A stretch of DNA of 64,000 nt, from the NCBI RefSeq assembly GCF_009754945.1, contig NZ_WPIN01000009.1, positions 186,001 to 250,000 on the forward strand. Reading direction: 5' to 3'. Numbering within the stretch: position 1 is the stretch's first letter; every line of letters begins with the position of its first letter. The position numbers and the translations under genes are program-made. Source of the DNA: Spirosoma arboris (GTDB lineage: Bacteria; Bacteroidota; Bacteroidia; Cytophagales; Spirosomataceae). The notes under the pieces are model-generated. The model ran no database searches. It saw only the letters and a list, made by a program, of their open reading frames with translations, and was not told the DNA's origin. Shown one piece after another: positions 25,672 through 35,593 of the stretch.

Positions 25672-26424
25672 CTAACGAGCTAAATAGCCGCCATCGACAT
25701 TGTAATAGGAGCCTGTAACAAACGAAGCCTTGTCAGAACTTAGCCATAGGACTAATTCGGCAACTTCGGCAGATTCGCCTAAGCGACCGATCGGATGTAA
25801 GGCGATCAGCGCATCTCTTGAGGCCTGGTCCATTGAGCTTTCCACGAGTGGAGTTTTTATAAAGCCCGGACCAACGGCATTGATACGAACTCCTTTTGCG
25901 GCATATTCGACCGCTGCCGTTTCGGTTAAACCGATAACTCCATGTTTAGCAGCTACATAGGCTACTGAATTGGCAAACCCAACTTTGCCCAGTATGGAGG
26001 CCATATTAACGATAGTGCCACCTCCCGATTGAAGAATGGCCGGTAGTTGGTAGCGCATCCCGTAAAACACACCCGAAAGATTTATCTGAATAACTTTGTC
26101 CCAGCCATCCAGCGGATATTCACCTGTTGGAATGGTTGGTCCGCCAACGCCTGCGTTGTTACAGGCAATGTGCAACGCGCCGTATTTTTCAAGGGTTTGT
26201 TGCACCAACAATTCGTTGTCTGTTGGGCTACTGGTATCTGCCTTAACAAAAAAGGCTTCACCACCTGCCGCGATGATTTCGGCAACCGTTTCGTTACCAC
26301 CTTTTTCTACAATATCACTAACAACAACCTTGGCACCTTCGGCCGCGTACTTTAACGCTACTTGTTTGCCTATACCTGAACCAGCTCCGGTTACAAGGGC
26401 AACTTTACCATTTAAAAGAGACAT
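25672..26424 (-). CDS. Short-chain dehydrogenase/reductase (classical SDR)
   Basis: 250 residues, the standard length for a classical SDR. The cofactor motif TGAGSGIG is at 12-19, NNAG at 89-92, and the catalytic residues Ser143, Tyr156 and Lys160 (YVAAK) are all present. Asp37 after the second strand suggests NAD(H) preference. It ends SFVTGSYYNVDGGYLAR, as in glucose/3-oxoacyl-type SDRs. An AraC regulator gene lies 114 bp upstream on the same strand and may control it. The substrate is not predictable. Confidence 0.94.
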   Translation of the reverse strand: MSLLNGKVALVTGAGSGIGKQVALKYAAEGAKVVVSDIVEKGGNETVAEIIAAGGEAFFVKADTSSPTDNELLVQQTLEKYGALHIACNNAGVGGPTIPTGEYPLDGWDKVIQINLSGVFYGMRYQLPAILQSGGGTIVNMASILGKVGFANSVAYVAAKHGVIGLTETAAVEYAAKGVRINAVGPGFIKTPLVESSMDQASRDALIALHPIGRLGESAEVAELVLWLSSDKASFVTGSYYNVDGGYLAR

Positions 26425-26538
26425 GATTACTACTATTTATTTGTTAGTAGAACGCCCAAACCGGTAAAATGGCTTCTGAAATCGATGTTACAATTGGTGC
26501 CTCTAATAGCACTATCTGGAAATGGAGGAAAGTACCAG

Positions 26539-27387
26539 TTAAGGATTTTCCTGTCGGAAACGCTCCGGAGAGAGACCGGTCTGTTTTTTGAAAAAACGGC
26601 TGAAATAGGATTGTTCCCGGAAGCCAAGCTCTATCGCGATTTCTTTAAATGACTTAACGCTGTGGCTAATCTCACGTTTAGCCTCAATGAGCGTGTAATT
26701 GTAAATAAGCTGGCTAACCGACAAATCCAGTTTCTCTTTCACTAGTTGATTGAGACGCCTGGCAGTAAGGCCAATCTGGTCCGCGTAGAAGCTGGCAAAC
26801 TTCTGCGTTTTGTAATGGCTGCCGATGAGTTCAAACAATTTACGCATGCGCTCGTCCTGATAGGCGTCCGTTGCTTCAGAATTATGGCTCAGTCGCAGAA
26901 TGTGTACAAGAAAAGCGTTCGTGTATAGGTGAAGCAATCGGTTTCCCTGTTGCAGTTTGCTCTCTAGTTGCATCAGCTCAAACAGATGAGTCAATGGTTC
27001 AACCAGTTCATTGGGTAGGCTAATGCCCGCATTGTTAAACGGTGCGAATAAAAAACGGAGGTCATCTTCCTCAATGCTATCAAAAAAACGTTTGGAAAAG
27101 ATAATTGTCCGGGTATTAGGCGCATCTCCCGGAAGTGAATGTACCTGATTACGAGCTACCAGATACACCATATTCTTTTTGATCGGGTATGGATCAAAAT
27201 CGATATAATGTAATCCTGCATCTTCCAGGAACCAGATTATTGCGAAGAAATCGATCCGGTGACTAATGCCAAACTCGCCCAGCTTAATTCCATCTGTATA
27301 GGACGCGTAAAAGTCCGTTTGAGGCAAATGATGAACCGGTATCTCCGCTGAAATTTTCAAGTTGAAACAGAAGATTAGTACGGCCAA
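26539..27387 (-). CDS. AraC-family transcriptional regulator
   Basis: Up to 282 residues. An N-terminal sensor domain (about 15-140) precedes the double helix-turn-helix at about 180-280, with motifs IGLTARRLNQLVKEKLD and ELGFREQSYFSRFFKKQTG. The longest frame begins with a TTG codon; another TTG at 27360 (LKISAEIP) gives 273 residues and may be the true start, since no ATG lies nearby. It precedes the SDR gene on the same strand. It is not closely similar to the AraC protein at 5967. Confidence 0.9.
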   Translation of the reverse strand: MAVLIFCFNLKISAEIPVHHLPQTDFYASYTDGIKLGEFGISHRIDFFAIIWFLEDAGLHYIDFDPYPIKKNMVYLVARNQVHSLPGDAPNTRTIIFSKRFFDSIEEDDLRFLFAPFNNAGISLPNELVEPLTHLFELMQLESKLQQGNRLLHLYTNAFLVHILRLSHNSEATDAYQDERMRKLFELIGSHYKTQKFASFYADQIGLTARRLNQLVKEKLDLSVSQLIYNYTLIEAKREISHSVKSFKEIAIELGFREQSYFSRFFKKQTGLSPERFRQENP

Positions 27388-27453
27388 TTTAACGTATTTA
27401 GCGTCATTCCTTCAGTCTACAGACGGTTTTATGCGAAAGAGAATCGGGCTGAT

Positions 27454-29685
27454 TTATAGCACTAGCAACCCTGCCGTACGCCAATCCGCCCAATCTTCGG
27501 TTTGCTGAAAGGCGACGAAGCTGCCCAGGCCAGCCTGCTCAAACGTGGTTCGTACTTGTTGGAGGGTCAATGGTTCTGGTGCGTTCAGGCTAAGTTGTGG
27601 CCAGTGCTGCATCAGCCATTGGCCCATTGTCAAGGGTAGATCCAGCACCAGATCATCCTGCCGTCGGGCAAAAGTTAGTTCTGCTTGTGGCACAGATTTT
27701 TTCTGCGGGGACGATCGACGTCCCCGGCGTGGTTCCACCACGGTCAGCGTGGGTGCGTGACCTGGCCAGACCACCAGCGCATGACTGCGCAGTAGGTCTT
27801 CGGTGGTATCGGCAATAGCAGTTTCAATGTAATCGGGTGGTACGGTAGTAGGTGGTACCCGGAATGTAAACCAACTGGCAAGTGGCATTTCCAGCCCGAC
27901 GCCATGCATGTAATTGAACAGCGACTTCTGCAAACCCTTGGAAAAACGGTCGTGGTCGGCCCCCAGCGGATCAGCGTGGTCAAGATCATTGTCGGCAAAG
28001 GGACCATCAATAGGGCCGATGCGCTGTACGTCGAAACCGGCCGGATGGAGGCCCACCGGACTGTGAGCGGTCATCGCAAATCGATGCCAGAAGCCGGATT
28101 GAACCACCCCGATGGCAAACAACTGCCGCACCATTTCCAGGGAATCGATGGTTTCCTGGGCAGTTTGCGTCGGAAAACCGTACATCAGATAGGCATGAAC
28201 CATAATGCCAGCGGTGGTGAAGTGATTGGCCACACGAGCCACCTGCGCCACGGTCACGCCTTTCTTCATCCGTTCCAGCAATCGATCCGACGCCACTTCC
28301 AACCCACCGGAAACGGCAATACAACCCGACAGTTTGAGCAGTTGGCACAAATCGGCCGTGAATGCTTTCTCGAACCGGATGTTAGTCCACCAAACCACCG
28401 TTAGCCCCCGGCGCAGAATTTCCAGCGCCAGATCTCGCATGAGGGCAGGTGGAGCAGCTTCATCCACAAAGTGAAAACCGTTCTGTCTGGTTTGGTCCAT
28501 AATGGTTTCAATACGGTCGCAGAGCAGCCCGGCAGTGAGCGGTTCATATCGGGCAATATAATCGAGGGATATATCACAGAACGAGCATTTGCCCCAGTAG
28601 CAGCCGTGGGCCAGGGTTAGCTTATTCCAGCGGCCATCGCTCCACAGCCGGTGCATGGGATTAGTTACCTCAATTACCGACAGATAATCGTTGAGGGGCA
28701 AATCGGCATAATCGGGAGTGCCGGTATCGCGCTGGGCTACATCCCGGTCGGTGGCACCATTTTGATAGACCACTTTTCCATCTACCCGCATAAATGTCCG
28801 TTTCAGTTTGGCAGCTTCCCGCTGACCACGCAGATGTTCGAGCAACGAGCGCAGGGGTGCTTCGCCATCGTCCAAACTCACGAAATCCACGTAATCGAAC
28901 AGGCGCGGTTCACGCAGACTGCGGAGTTCGGTATTGGCATAGCCTCCGCCCAATACCACCCGAACAGCCGGATAGTGCAGCTTCAAATGTCGTCCGCATA
29001 GCAATGCGCCGAACAGATTTCCCGGAAATGGCACTGTCAAACAAACCACCGTTGGCTGATACTGAATCATTTTCTGATCCAGCAGACGCAACAGCGTTTT
29101 GCCAACTAGTGTATCGGGTGCCGTCAGTTCAGCCTGCAGATCATCAAAATGGGTAGCGGTTCGACCCAGCCGTTCGGCGTATCGGCTGAATCCAAAATGT
29201 GGGTCAATGGCTTCGGCCAGTAAATCGCCAATATCTTCCAGATAGAGGGTGGCCAGATGGCGTGCTTTATCGTGGAGCCCCATAGTCCCGAAGGCCCAGT
29301 CTAGTTCATCGACCTCGGCAAAACGGGAGGCTTCGGGCAGGTAACTCCGGTCGGCAATTGCGTGAGCCAGCGTGGGATTTCGGTGCTGCAAAAAACGGAT
29401 CGTTGGCTCAATCGTTGCTACATAATCGGCTCGTAGCCGCAACATTCGCTGGCTGTTTTCGCTCAGATCAGCTACTGTGGAGGCTGTCGCAAATAGGTCT
29501 GTCAGCCCTTTTTTGGAGAAAAGATTCAGGATCGTTTCAATACCCAGATCTGCCTGATGCGCCACCACCGAGCCACCATCAGCCATAGAAAGGGTGTTTA
29601 GGTAACCTTTCAGGTAGGCAGTAGCGGGGTAGGGTGTATTCAACTGAGTAAAGGGTGGCGTCAGCAGCAGCACGCGAGTGGTCAT
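27454..29685 (-). CDS. B12-binding domain radical SAM protein
   Basis: 743 residues from ATG 29685; an ATG at 29754 would add 23 residues before the conserved RVLLLTPPF beginning. An N-terminal cobalamin-binding Rossmann domain extends to about residue 270 (VVLGGGYANTELRS). The radical SAM barrel follows, with the cluster motif C362-YWGK-C367-SF-C370, a CX4CX2C spacing instead of the usual CX3CX2C. The later VSGGLEVASDRLLERMKKGV is typical of the family. Such enzymes perform B12-assisted methylations or rearrangements, or unknown chemistry. No natural-product or peptide-precursor gene is adjacent, so the substrate is unknown. Confidence 0.9.
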   Translation of the reverse strand: MTTRVLLLTPPFTQLNTPYPATAYLKGYLNTLSMADGGSVVAHQADLGIETILNLFSKKGLTDLFATASTVADLSENSQRMLRLRADYVATIEPTIRFLQHRNPTLAHAIADRSYLPEASRFAEVDELDWAFGTMGLHDKARHLATLYLEDIGDLLAEAIDPHFGFSRYAERLGRTATHFDDLQAELTAPDTLVGKTLLRLLDQKMIQYQPTVVCLTVPFPGNLFGALLCGRHLKLHYPAVRVVLGGGYANTELRSLREPRLFDYVDFVSLDDGEAPLRSLLEHLRGQREAAKLKRTFMRVDGKVVYQNGATDRDVAQRDTGTPDYADLPLNDYLSVIEVTNPMHRLWSDGRWNKLTLAHGCYWGKCSFCDISLDYIARYEPLTAGLLCDRIETIMDQTRQNGFHFVDEAAPPALMRDLALEILRRGLTVVWWTNIRFEKAFTADLCQLLKLSGCIAVSGGLEVASDRLLERMKKGVTVAQVARVANHFTTAGIMVHAYLMYGFPTQTAQETIDSLEMVRQLFAIGVVQSGFWHRFAMTAHSPVGLHPAGFDVQRIGPIDGPFADNDLDHADPLGADHDRFSKGLQKSLFNYMHGVGLEMPLASWFTFRVPPTTVPPDYIETAIADTTEDLLRSHALVVWPGHAPTLTVVEPRRGRRSSPQKKSVPQAELTFARRQDDLVLDLPLTMGQWLMQHWPQLSLNAPEPLTLQQVRTTFEQAGLGSFVAFQQTEDWADWRTAGLLVL

Positions 29686-29843
29686 GAGCGTATCCCGGAA
29701 TGGCATTCCAGGCGTTAATGAATAATCCCCCAACGAATACGCGCGGTATATCATTCCAGGCTACGCAGTTCCACTTCAGATATACTCGTTCGAGCTGCGA
29801 CTTTAAACGGTTCACGCACGAGATGCCAGTTAGCCGAAAAAGC

Positions 29844-32297
29844 CTACTCCGAATGCAAACTCTTGATTGGATTGACCAGAGCGGCTTTTATCGCCTGGGA
29901 GCTGACCGTCAACAGCGCAATGCCCATGGCCAGTAAACCCGCCAGAGCAAACAGCCACCACTCGATTGTAACCTTGTACGCGAAGCCCTGTAGCCATCTA
30001 TTCATCGCGTACCAGGCAATGGGAGAGGCAATAACGATGGCAATGCCAACTAGTTTTACAAAATCTGTAGACAGTAACGTAACAATACTACCAACGCTGG
30101 CACCCAGCACTTTCCGAACGCCAATCTCTTTGGTACGTTGCTGCGCGGCAAAAGCCGCCAGCCCGAATAGACCCAGGCACGAAATCAGAATGGCAATGAA
30201 GGTGAAGTAGCTTACAATACCCGAAGTGCGGGCATCTGCCTGATAATTTTTCTGGAAATCTTCGTCCAGAAAACTGTATTCAAACGGGTCGTTGGGCAGT
30301 AGCGCTTTCCATTTTCGTTCGGCCAGAGCAAGTACATCGTTGGCCTGAGCAGTGTTGACGTGAACGATCAGGTAATTGTAATTGGGCGAATTATTCAGCA
30401 GAAACGCGTATGGTTCAATGGAATGGTGCAGGTCTTCGAAATGAAAATCTCTGATTACGCCCACTACTTCCAGAAAAGAGCGATGCCCTTCCTCCCCAAA
30501 ATTGAGCTTATAACCAATCGCTTTTGACAAGGGAACGCCCAGTTTACGCAGGGTAGTTTCGTTAACAATGGTTCGCTGGTTGGTATCGGCCAGAAAAGCG
30601 GGCGAAAACAGTCGACCTTTTACTACCTTGAATCCCATAAGTTGCATGAAGCCCTGGTCTACAAAGTTCAGTTTCACGTACTGCTGTTGACTCGTAGTTT
30701 GATCAGGCCGATAGAGGCCCACGTCATTCGGGCTTAAAATGCCGGGATAAAATTTAGCACCGGCGGCACCCGTAACCTGACTGATCTGCTGAATTTCATC
30801 CCGCAGGGTTGGGTACGCTTTATGGGAGTCGTCGCTACGCATGGGAATAATCAACTGCTGATCTTTGGTAAAGCCCAGGGATTGATTACGCAAAAACTTC
30901 ATTTGCTGCTGAATAACCAGCGTTGACAGAACCAGCCCAATCGAAATCACAAATTGAAACACAACCAGCCCCCGACGTAGTGTTGTGGCGGAAATAGAAT
31001 TGGCAAATCGCCCTTTCAACACCTCGACCGGATTGAATACCGACAGATAAAAGGCGGGGTAACTTCCGGCTAGTAAGCCAGTCAATAGCGCCAACGTGAT
31101 AAAGGCCGCAATTGTCTTTGGTTCGATGAGCGTTGAGAAAGCTAACGACTTGCCCGCTAACTGATTAAATACGGGCAGAAGCAGCGCAACAAGCCCAATG
31201 GCGATGACTAATGCCAGTGAAGTCAGTACCATCGACTCACCCAGAAATTGCCGAACTAAGCCGCCACGTCCGGCACCCATCACCTTGCGAATGCCTACTT
31301 CGGCAGCTCGTTTGGCTGAGCGAGCCGTAGCCAGATTCATGAAGTTGATACAGGCAATTAGCAAGGTGAACAGAGCAATCGATGCCAGTATGTAGAGGTA
31401 CGTGACACTGCTTGTTGGTGTCACAACCTCCCGAATTTGTCCATGCAGGTGCAAATCCGGTACGGCAACTAACGAAATCTTCTTGTCCATCCCTGCACTC
31501 TTAAGTCCTTCTCGGGCATACTTTTCGATGAAGGCGGGCAGTTTTCTATTCAACTGTTCTGCATCGGCGCCCGGCCTTAAGCGCAGGTACGTATAGAACA
31601 TATTGTTGTAGTAGAAATTCTGCTCGTTCTCCCGCAAGAAGTGCCCCACCCAACCAGCGCTCATGGGTACGAAGAAGCGCGCGTCGATGTGCGAACGGGC
31701 GCTCTCGTCGCGGAATACGCCCGTGACCTTAAAGGTTTCGCCATTGCCCGTTGAGCCGTTAATCTGGATCAGTTTGTTGAGCGCTGGGACATCGCCAAAC
31801 AACTTGTGCGCCACGTCCTCCGACAACACAACGGAATGAACATCCTGCAATGCAGTTTTTGAGTCGCCTTCAGTAAACTGATAGGTAAACAGATCGAAGA
31901 ATGTCGAATCGGCCTGATACCCATTGGTTTCGTAGAAGGATTGCGTAGGTTGGCCGGGTTGCCGAACCTGAAGCATGATTTTGCTTTCACTGAAATTTGT
32001 CTTCAATCGGGTTACCTGTTCCACTTCAGGGAATTCTGCTTTGAGGGCGGCTGCGTAAAGCGACGGTTCTCGGGGATTTTCTGTTTCGACTCCGGTTGAC
32101 TCCGTTGTTTTACTTTTCACCAGATACAGATCATTAGCGTATTGATGGTGCTTATCGTATGAAAGTTCGCTGCGGATATAGAGCACCAATAGCATGCAGC
32201 AAGTCATACCCACCGACAAGCCAAGAATATTAATGGCCGAAAAAGACTTACTGCGGAGCAGATTCCGCCAGGCGATTTTGAGGTAGTTGCGAAACAT
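29844..32297 (-). CDS. FtsX/MacB-like ABC transporter permease (copy A)
   Basis: 817 residues. The family layout is an N-terminal TM helix (about 20-42), a large periplasmic MacB-type domain, three TM helices with an EVGVRK-type FtsX motif near residue 330, a second periplasmic domain (GVIRDFHFEDLH) and a C-terminal FtsX module starting QQRTKEIGVRKVLGAS at about 719. That is a duplicated FtsX unit with eight TM helices. Related permeases extrude substrates or transmit force to the periplasm with a separate ATPase. This copy stands apart from the main array and has the most diverged end (VNPIKSLHSE versus MNPVKSLRSE). Confidence 0.92.
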   Translation of the reverse strand: MFRNYLKIAWRNLLRSKSFSAINILGLSVGMTCCMLLVLYIRSELSYDKHHQYANDLYLVKSKTTESTGVETENPREPSLYAAALKAEFPEVEQVTRLKTNFSESKIMLQVRQPGQPTQSFYETNGYQADSTFFDLFTYQFTEGDSKTALQDVHSVVLSEDVAHKLFGDVPALNKLIQINGSTGNGETFKVTGVFRDESARSHIDARFFVPMSAGWVGHFLRENEQNFYYNNMFYTYLRLRPGADAEQLNRKLPAFIEKYAREGLKSAGMDKKISLVAVPDLHLHGQIREVVTPTSSVTYLYILASIALFTLLIACINFMNLATARSAKRAAEVGIRKVMGAGRGGLVRQFLGESMVLTSLALVIAIGLVALLLPVFNQLAGKSLAFSTLIEPKTIAAFITLALLTGLLAGSYPAFYLSVFNPVEVLKGRFANSISATTLRRGLVVFQFVISIGLVLSTLVIQQQMKFLRNQSLGFTKDQQLIIPMRSDDSHKAYPTLRDEIQQISQVTGAAGAKFYPGILSPNDVGLYRPDQTTSQQQYVKLNFVDQGFMQLMGFKVVKGRLFSPAFLADTNQRTIVNETTLRKLGVPLSKAIGYKLNFGEEGHRSFLEVVGVIRDFHFEDLHHSIEPYAFLLNNSPNYNYLIVHVNTAQANDVLALAERKWKALLPNDPFEYSFLDEDFQKNYQADARTSGIVSYFTFIAILISCLGLFGLAAFAAQQRTKEIGVRKVLGASVGSIVTLLSTDFVKLVGIAIVIASPIAWYAMNRWLQGFAYKVTIEWWLFALAGLLAMGIALLTVSSQAIKAALVNPIKSLHSE

Positions 32298-32363
32298 AGT
32301 GGAAGGAGAGGATTTAGGAGAAGGGAGGTTTGATATATAGAGTTGCTACCTCGCCACAGGGGC

Positions 32364-32530
32364 CACCTCACCCCCGGCCCCTCTCCTAAAACAGGAGAGG
32401 GGTGACTCGCGAGAATAAGATCTCGCTCTTTATTAGATTTTTAGGTGAGAGGCTAAAAAAAGGACGAGACTGCTCCCCTCTCCTGAAAACAGGAGAGGGA
32501 CTGGGGACAGTCGGCCGCTGCCGTGAGGTG
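32364..32530. repeat. Imperfect palindrome of the CCCCTCTCC family (relative of the in-gene element)
   Basis: CACCTCACCCCCGGCC with CCCCTCTCC...GGAGAGGGG on the left (32364-32402) pairs with a diverged right arm ending CCGTGAGGTG. The left arm resembles the arm of the element inserted in the oxidase gene. It lies between two minus-strand genes. Confidence 0.82.
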
Positions 32531-32537
32531 AAATCGA

Positions 32538-33710
32538 TCAATTAGGCAAGACAACGGCCCGCTCATCAAGTGCTTTGGCAACCTGGTTCGTTAGGGCTGT
32601 GATTCGGGAAGCTGTCTTGCGATCACATTCGTTGGAGAGAACGACAATGCCCATATTCAATTCGGGATAGTTGACGCATAAGCTGCTGTAGCCAGGGATG
32701 TTGCCGTCTTGCCAAATAGCCCGATAACCCGATGATTTCAGCATTTGCCAGTTCAACCCTGCCGAGTAGCGATCAATATCGCCCCAGGTTGGCCGGTGAG
32801 CTAGTTTTGCCACTTCGGTCTCTTCTTTAACATTCCATTGACTGTATTTCAGCATATCGGCCACGGTCGATTTCAGTGCGCCAGCTCCCTGAAGTTGATC
32901 CGGGATCGGTGGCATCTGCACGCCGGTGCAATTATAGCCTTTTGCGAAACTAACCTGCTCCGAAGGTGTCAGCTCAATTTTTGTGTCGTCCATGGCCAGC
33001 GGCTGGGTCAGTTTCAGGCGTACAAGATTCTCGAACGGTAGGTTATATACTCGCTCTAAAATATAACCCAGTAACTGAGCGCCCGCATTGGAGTACTTAA
33101 ACATATGGCCCGGCATAGCATCCAGTTTCACCTTATGCAGGTCTTCATAGAAATCAGCTCGGGTATAGTTTTGGAGGAGTTCGGTGGCAATTGCCGATGA
33201 AGGTATCGCTGTATTGGCAAACGCATCCGGAACATCAGGCAGCAGGAACGGTAAGCCTGATCGGTGATTGAGCAAATGAAAGAGCCGGATTGGCTGCCCT
33301 GCATATTCCAGATTTGGATAATTGCCCGTCAGGTATTTACGAATATCATCGCCTAGTTTTACTTTCTTTTCCACAACCGCCTGCGCGAGCAAGGCCCCTG
33401 TAAATGTCTTGCTAATTGACGCGATCGGGTATATCGTCTGGCTGGTCGGAAGTTGTTGTTTGCCCTTTTCAACCGTACCGTAGTTATATACGTACGTTTG
33501 ACCATCTTTAAAAATACCTACCGAAAGTCCTACGGATTCGGGTGCCGTCATGAACTGTTGAGCTGCCTGTTCAACAATCGTATCGACTGATGTCTTCAAT
33601 GGATTATCGGTCAACGCTTTCTTCAGCAATGTCGGGATTGCAATGGACCGCTTTGGATTGATAAGTCCGTATGGAAAGAGTAAAAATGCAGAGATGAGCC
33701 AGGCATTCAT
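32538..33710 (-). CDS. Serine hydrolase, class C beta-lactamase fold
   Basis: 390 residues with an N-terminal signal/anchor. The catalytic SxxK tetrad is S98-I-S-K101 and the second motif is Y206-S-N208, both intact; the third (KTG/HxG) position reads QDG-N. Domain PF00144 (penicillin-binding protein/esterase-like) covers residues about 45-380. Such proteins act as D-aminopeptidases, esterases or carboxypeptidases more often than as antibiotic-destroying enzymes. A paralogue with an altered active site lies directly upstream, 128 bp away. Confidence 0.92.
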   Translation of the reverse strand: MNAWLISAFLLFPYGLINPKRSIAIPTLLKKALTDNPLKTSVDTIVEQAAQQFMTAPESVGLSVGIFKDGQTYVYNYGTVEKGKQQLPTSQTIYPIASISKTFTGALLAQAVVEKKVKLGDDIRKYLTGNYPNLEYAGQPIRLFHLLNHRSGLPFLLPDVPDAFANTAIPSSAIATELLQNYTRADFYEDLHKVKLDAMPGHMFKYSNAGAQLLGYILERVYNLPFENLVRLKLTQPLAMDDTKIELTPSEQVSFAKGYNCTGVQMPPIPDQLQGAGALKSTVADMLKYSQWNVKEETEVAKLAHRPTWGDIDRYSAGLNWQMLKSSGYRAIWQDGNIPGYSSLCVNYPELNMGIVVLSNECDRKTASRITALTNQVAKALDERAVVLPN

Positions 33711-33838
33711 AGGGAGTAGTCTGGTTTAGAGGCTTGCTGTTTGCAGTAAAGATGCAGTTTCCCGCACGCGGGTTGCGTGCGTTGTCTTAAGAATGAAACT
33801 ATTTCTGTTTCCAGTAGCAGTTCGCCCTTTGGAGCGAG

Positions 33839-35329
33839 CTACTTTTCAGTTAGTTCACCAATTTTTTTGAGATAATCGGTGGCATTTGTGTTCTGTGGGT
33901 TCAACGACAGCGACTGCTTATAATTCTCGATGGCCAGCTTGCGGTTGCCGATGCGCTCGTAAGTTTCGGCCAGACTATCGTACGTATTCCAGCCTTTAGG
34001 AAACAAACTGACGTTCAGCTTAAAGATTTCAATGGCCTCTTGTAATTTGTTCTGCCCAACCAGCGAGTAGCCCCAGCCGTTCACATAATTTTCGGTGAGG
34101 TGAAGTTCGGGATGTTTCTTCCGAACATCCCTTACTACGTTGATCGTCTGTCCATAACCTCGCTTTTTCAGCTCATTGGTCAGCATCGTCAGGGCGATTG
34201 GTTCGCCGTAGAAGACTTCCATAATCTTTTTAGACAACTCGCCGAGTCGATACTGCGTTTCCTGATCGGCATCATTGGCGAGTAACACAAGACCTACCTT
34301 TTGATCGGGATATAAGTCGCAGAAACTGGCAAAGCCGAACGTACCACCCGAATGCTCAACCTGTCGTTTGCTATCGATGGTTTTATGGAGAAACCAGTTC
34401 AGCCCAAACGCCTGATTGTCGAAATTACCCCAGGTTAGCTGATGGGTTAATTGCACCGCTTTGTTCCGTTCGTCTAACTGATAGGCTGCGTATTTCAGCA
34501 GATCAGTAGCGCTATAACGAAGTCCGCCAGCAGCCTGCATCGCTTTCATGGTAAATTCGGGCATCGGATTGCCTTTTCCGTTATAACCCTTGGCAAACAG
34601 ATCAGAAGAGGAGGCTGACCCAAAGGTATTACGCATCTGGAGCGGTTCTTCGATCTTTGTTCTGATTAACTCTTCGTAAGGCATCTGGTAGATTTTTTCC
34701 AGAATGTAGCCTACTAATTGAGCCGCTACGTTGCAATGACGCGGATTCTGACCGGGAGCTGCTTTGAGCTTTACTGCGCGCAGATCGTTAAAGAAATCCT
34801 GTTTTGTATAGTGAGTCAACTCATTCACAACCCGAAACGGAACAGAATCGGGACTAACCTCTTTGAAACGATCAGGCTGGTCAGGAAAATTGTCCGGTAA
34901 TTCAGATGTCCAGTTAGTCAGATTGACCAGTCGGATAGGTTTGCCCTCATAGGCCAGATTCGGGTAATCACCGTCAAGGTATTGGCGGATATCATCGTCA
35001 AGTTTGGCGCGTTTTTCGAGGACGGCCTGGGCTAGCAGAAGACTCCCAAACGTTTTACTGATCGAGCCAATTTCGTAAATCGTATTCTGCGTAGGCACCT
35101 GATCTTTGCCTTTCTCCGTCGTTCCGAAATTGTAGAAAGTGGTCTTCCCATTTCGGACAATGCCAATCGACAAACCTACGTGTGTTTTCTCCTGAACGAA
35201 GGCTGTTCCCAACTGCCGAATGGCCGTTTCAGGGTTGGCTTTTTCCGTGGATGGCTTCACCTGCCCAGAGGCTAATTCGGTTGTGAGCGCGAAAAAACAG
35301 AGAGCAAGAATGAGGTGTTGGTTACGCAT
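33839..35329 (-). CDS. Beta-lactamase-fold protein with C-terminal TPR, altered active site
   Basis: 496 residues with a signal peptide (1-22, ASGQ). The beta-lactamase-fold domain runs to about residue 370, and a TPR-like pair (GYSLVGQNKLQEAIEIF, RIGNRKLAIENYKQSL) follows at about 415-490. SxxK is present at S89-I-S-K92. The expected YxN motif reads H198-C-N200, and the conserved His of the LxxHxSGL block is replaced (LTNWTSELP). The HSGG motif is retained. Loss of the catalytic Tyr suggests a pseudo-enzyme or changed chemistry. It is co-directional with the intact paralogue downstream. Confidence 0.88.
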   Translation of the reverse strand: MRNQHLILALCFFALTTELASGQVKPSTEKANPETAIRQLGTAFVQEKTHVGLSIGIVRNGKTTFYNFGTTEKGKDQVPTQNTIYEIGSISKTFGSLLLAQAVLEKRAKLDDDIRQYLDGDYPNLAYEGKPIRLVNLTNWTSELPDNFPDQPDRFKEVSPDSVPFRVVNELTHYTKQDFFNDLRAVKLKAAPGQNPRHCNVAAQLVGYILEKIYQMPYEELIRTKIEEPLQMRNTFGSASSSDLFAKGYNGKGNPMPEFTMKAMQAAGGLRYSATDLLKYAAYQLDERNKAVQLTHQLTWGNFDNQAFGLNWFLHKTIDSKRQVEHSGGTFGFASFCDLYPDQKVGLVLLANDADQETQYRLGELSKKIMEVFYGEPIALTMLTNELKKRGYGQTINVVRDVRKKHPELHLTENYVNGWGYSLVGQNKLQEAIEIFKLNVSLFPKGWNTYDSLAETYERIGNRKLAIENYKQSLSLNPQNTNATDYLKKIGELTEK

Positions 35330-35394
35330 AAATGTTGATTAGTAAAACCCGATCAGGTTTTTATTGTATTGATTAGCAGGAGATTGTCTGCTTG

Positions 35395-35475
35395 GTATCC
35401 TCGGTCTGTGTCCTCACAGAACGCCTGTGACTATCCCTGCCTAAAGCGTTCTGTGAGGACACAGACCGAGGATAC
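35395..35475. repeat. Perfect 30-bp-arm palindrome, GTCTGTGTCCTCACAG family
   Basis: 35395-35424 pairs perfectly with 35446-35475. A second copy lies at 50578-50642, and a relative with matched arm changes at 1476-1567. Confidence 0.94.
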
Positions 35476-35495
35476 GACTTCAATAATTTACTCAC

Positions 35496-35573
35496 TGTGT
35501 GACCCCGACGGGGTCAAAAGTTTATAGAATGATCATCAGTGCTATAAACATCTGACCCCGTCGGGGTCACACA
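35496..35573. repeat. Palindrome, GTGACCCCGACGGGGTCA family, copy 1
   Basis: 21-bp arms (35496-35516 with 35553-35573) and an inner GTTTATAG/CTATAAAC pair on the same centre. The arm is itself palindromic at ACCCCGACGGGGT. A second copy lies at 47101-47186. Confidence 0.93.
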
Positions 35574-35593
35574 AAGTGTCGTTCAATTTAAAT

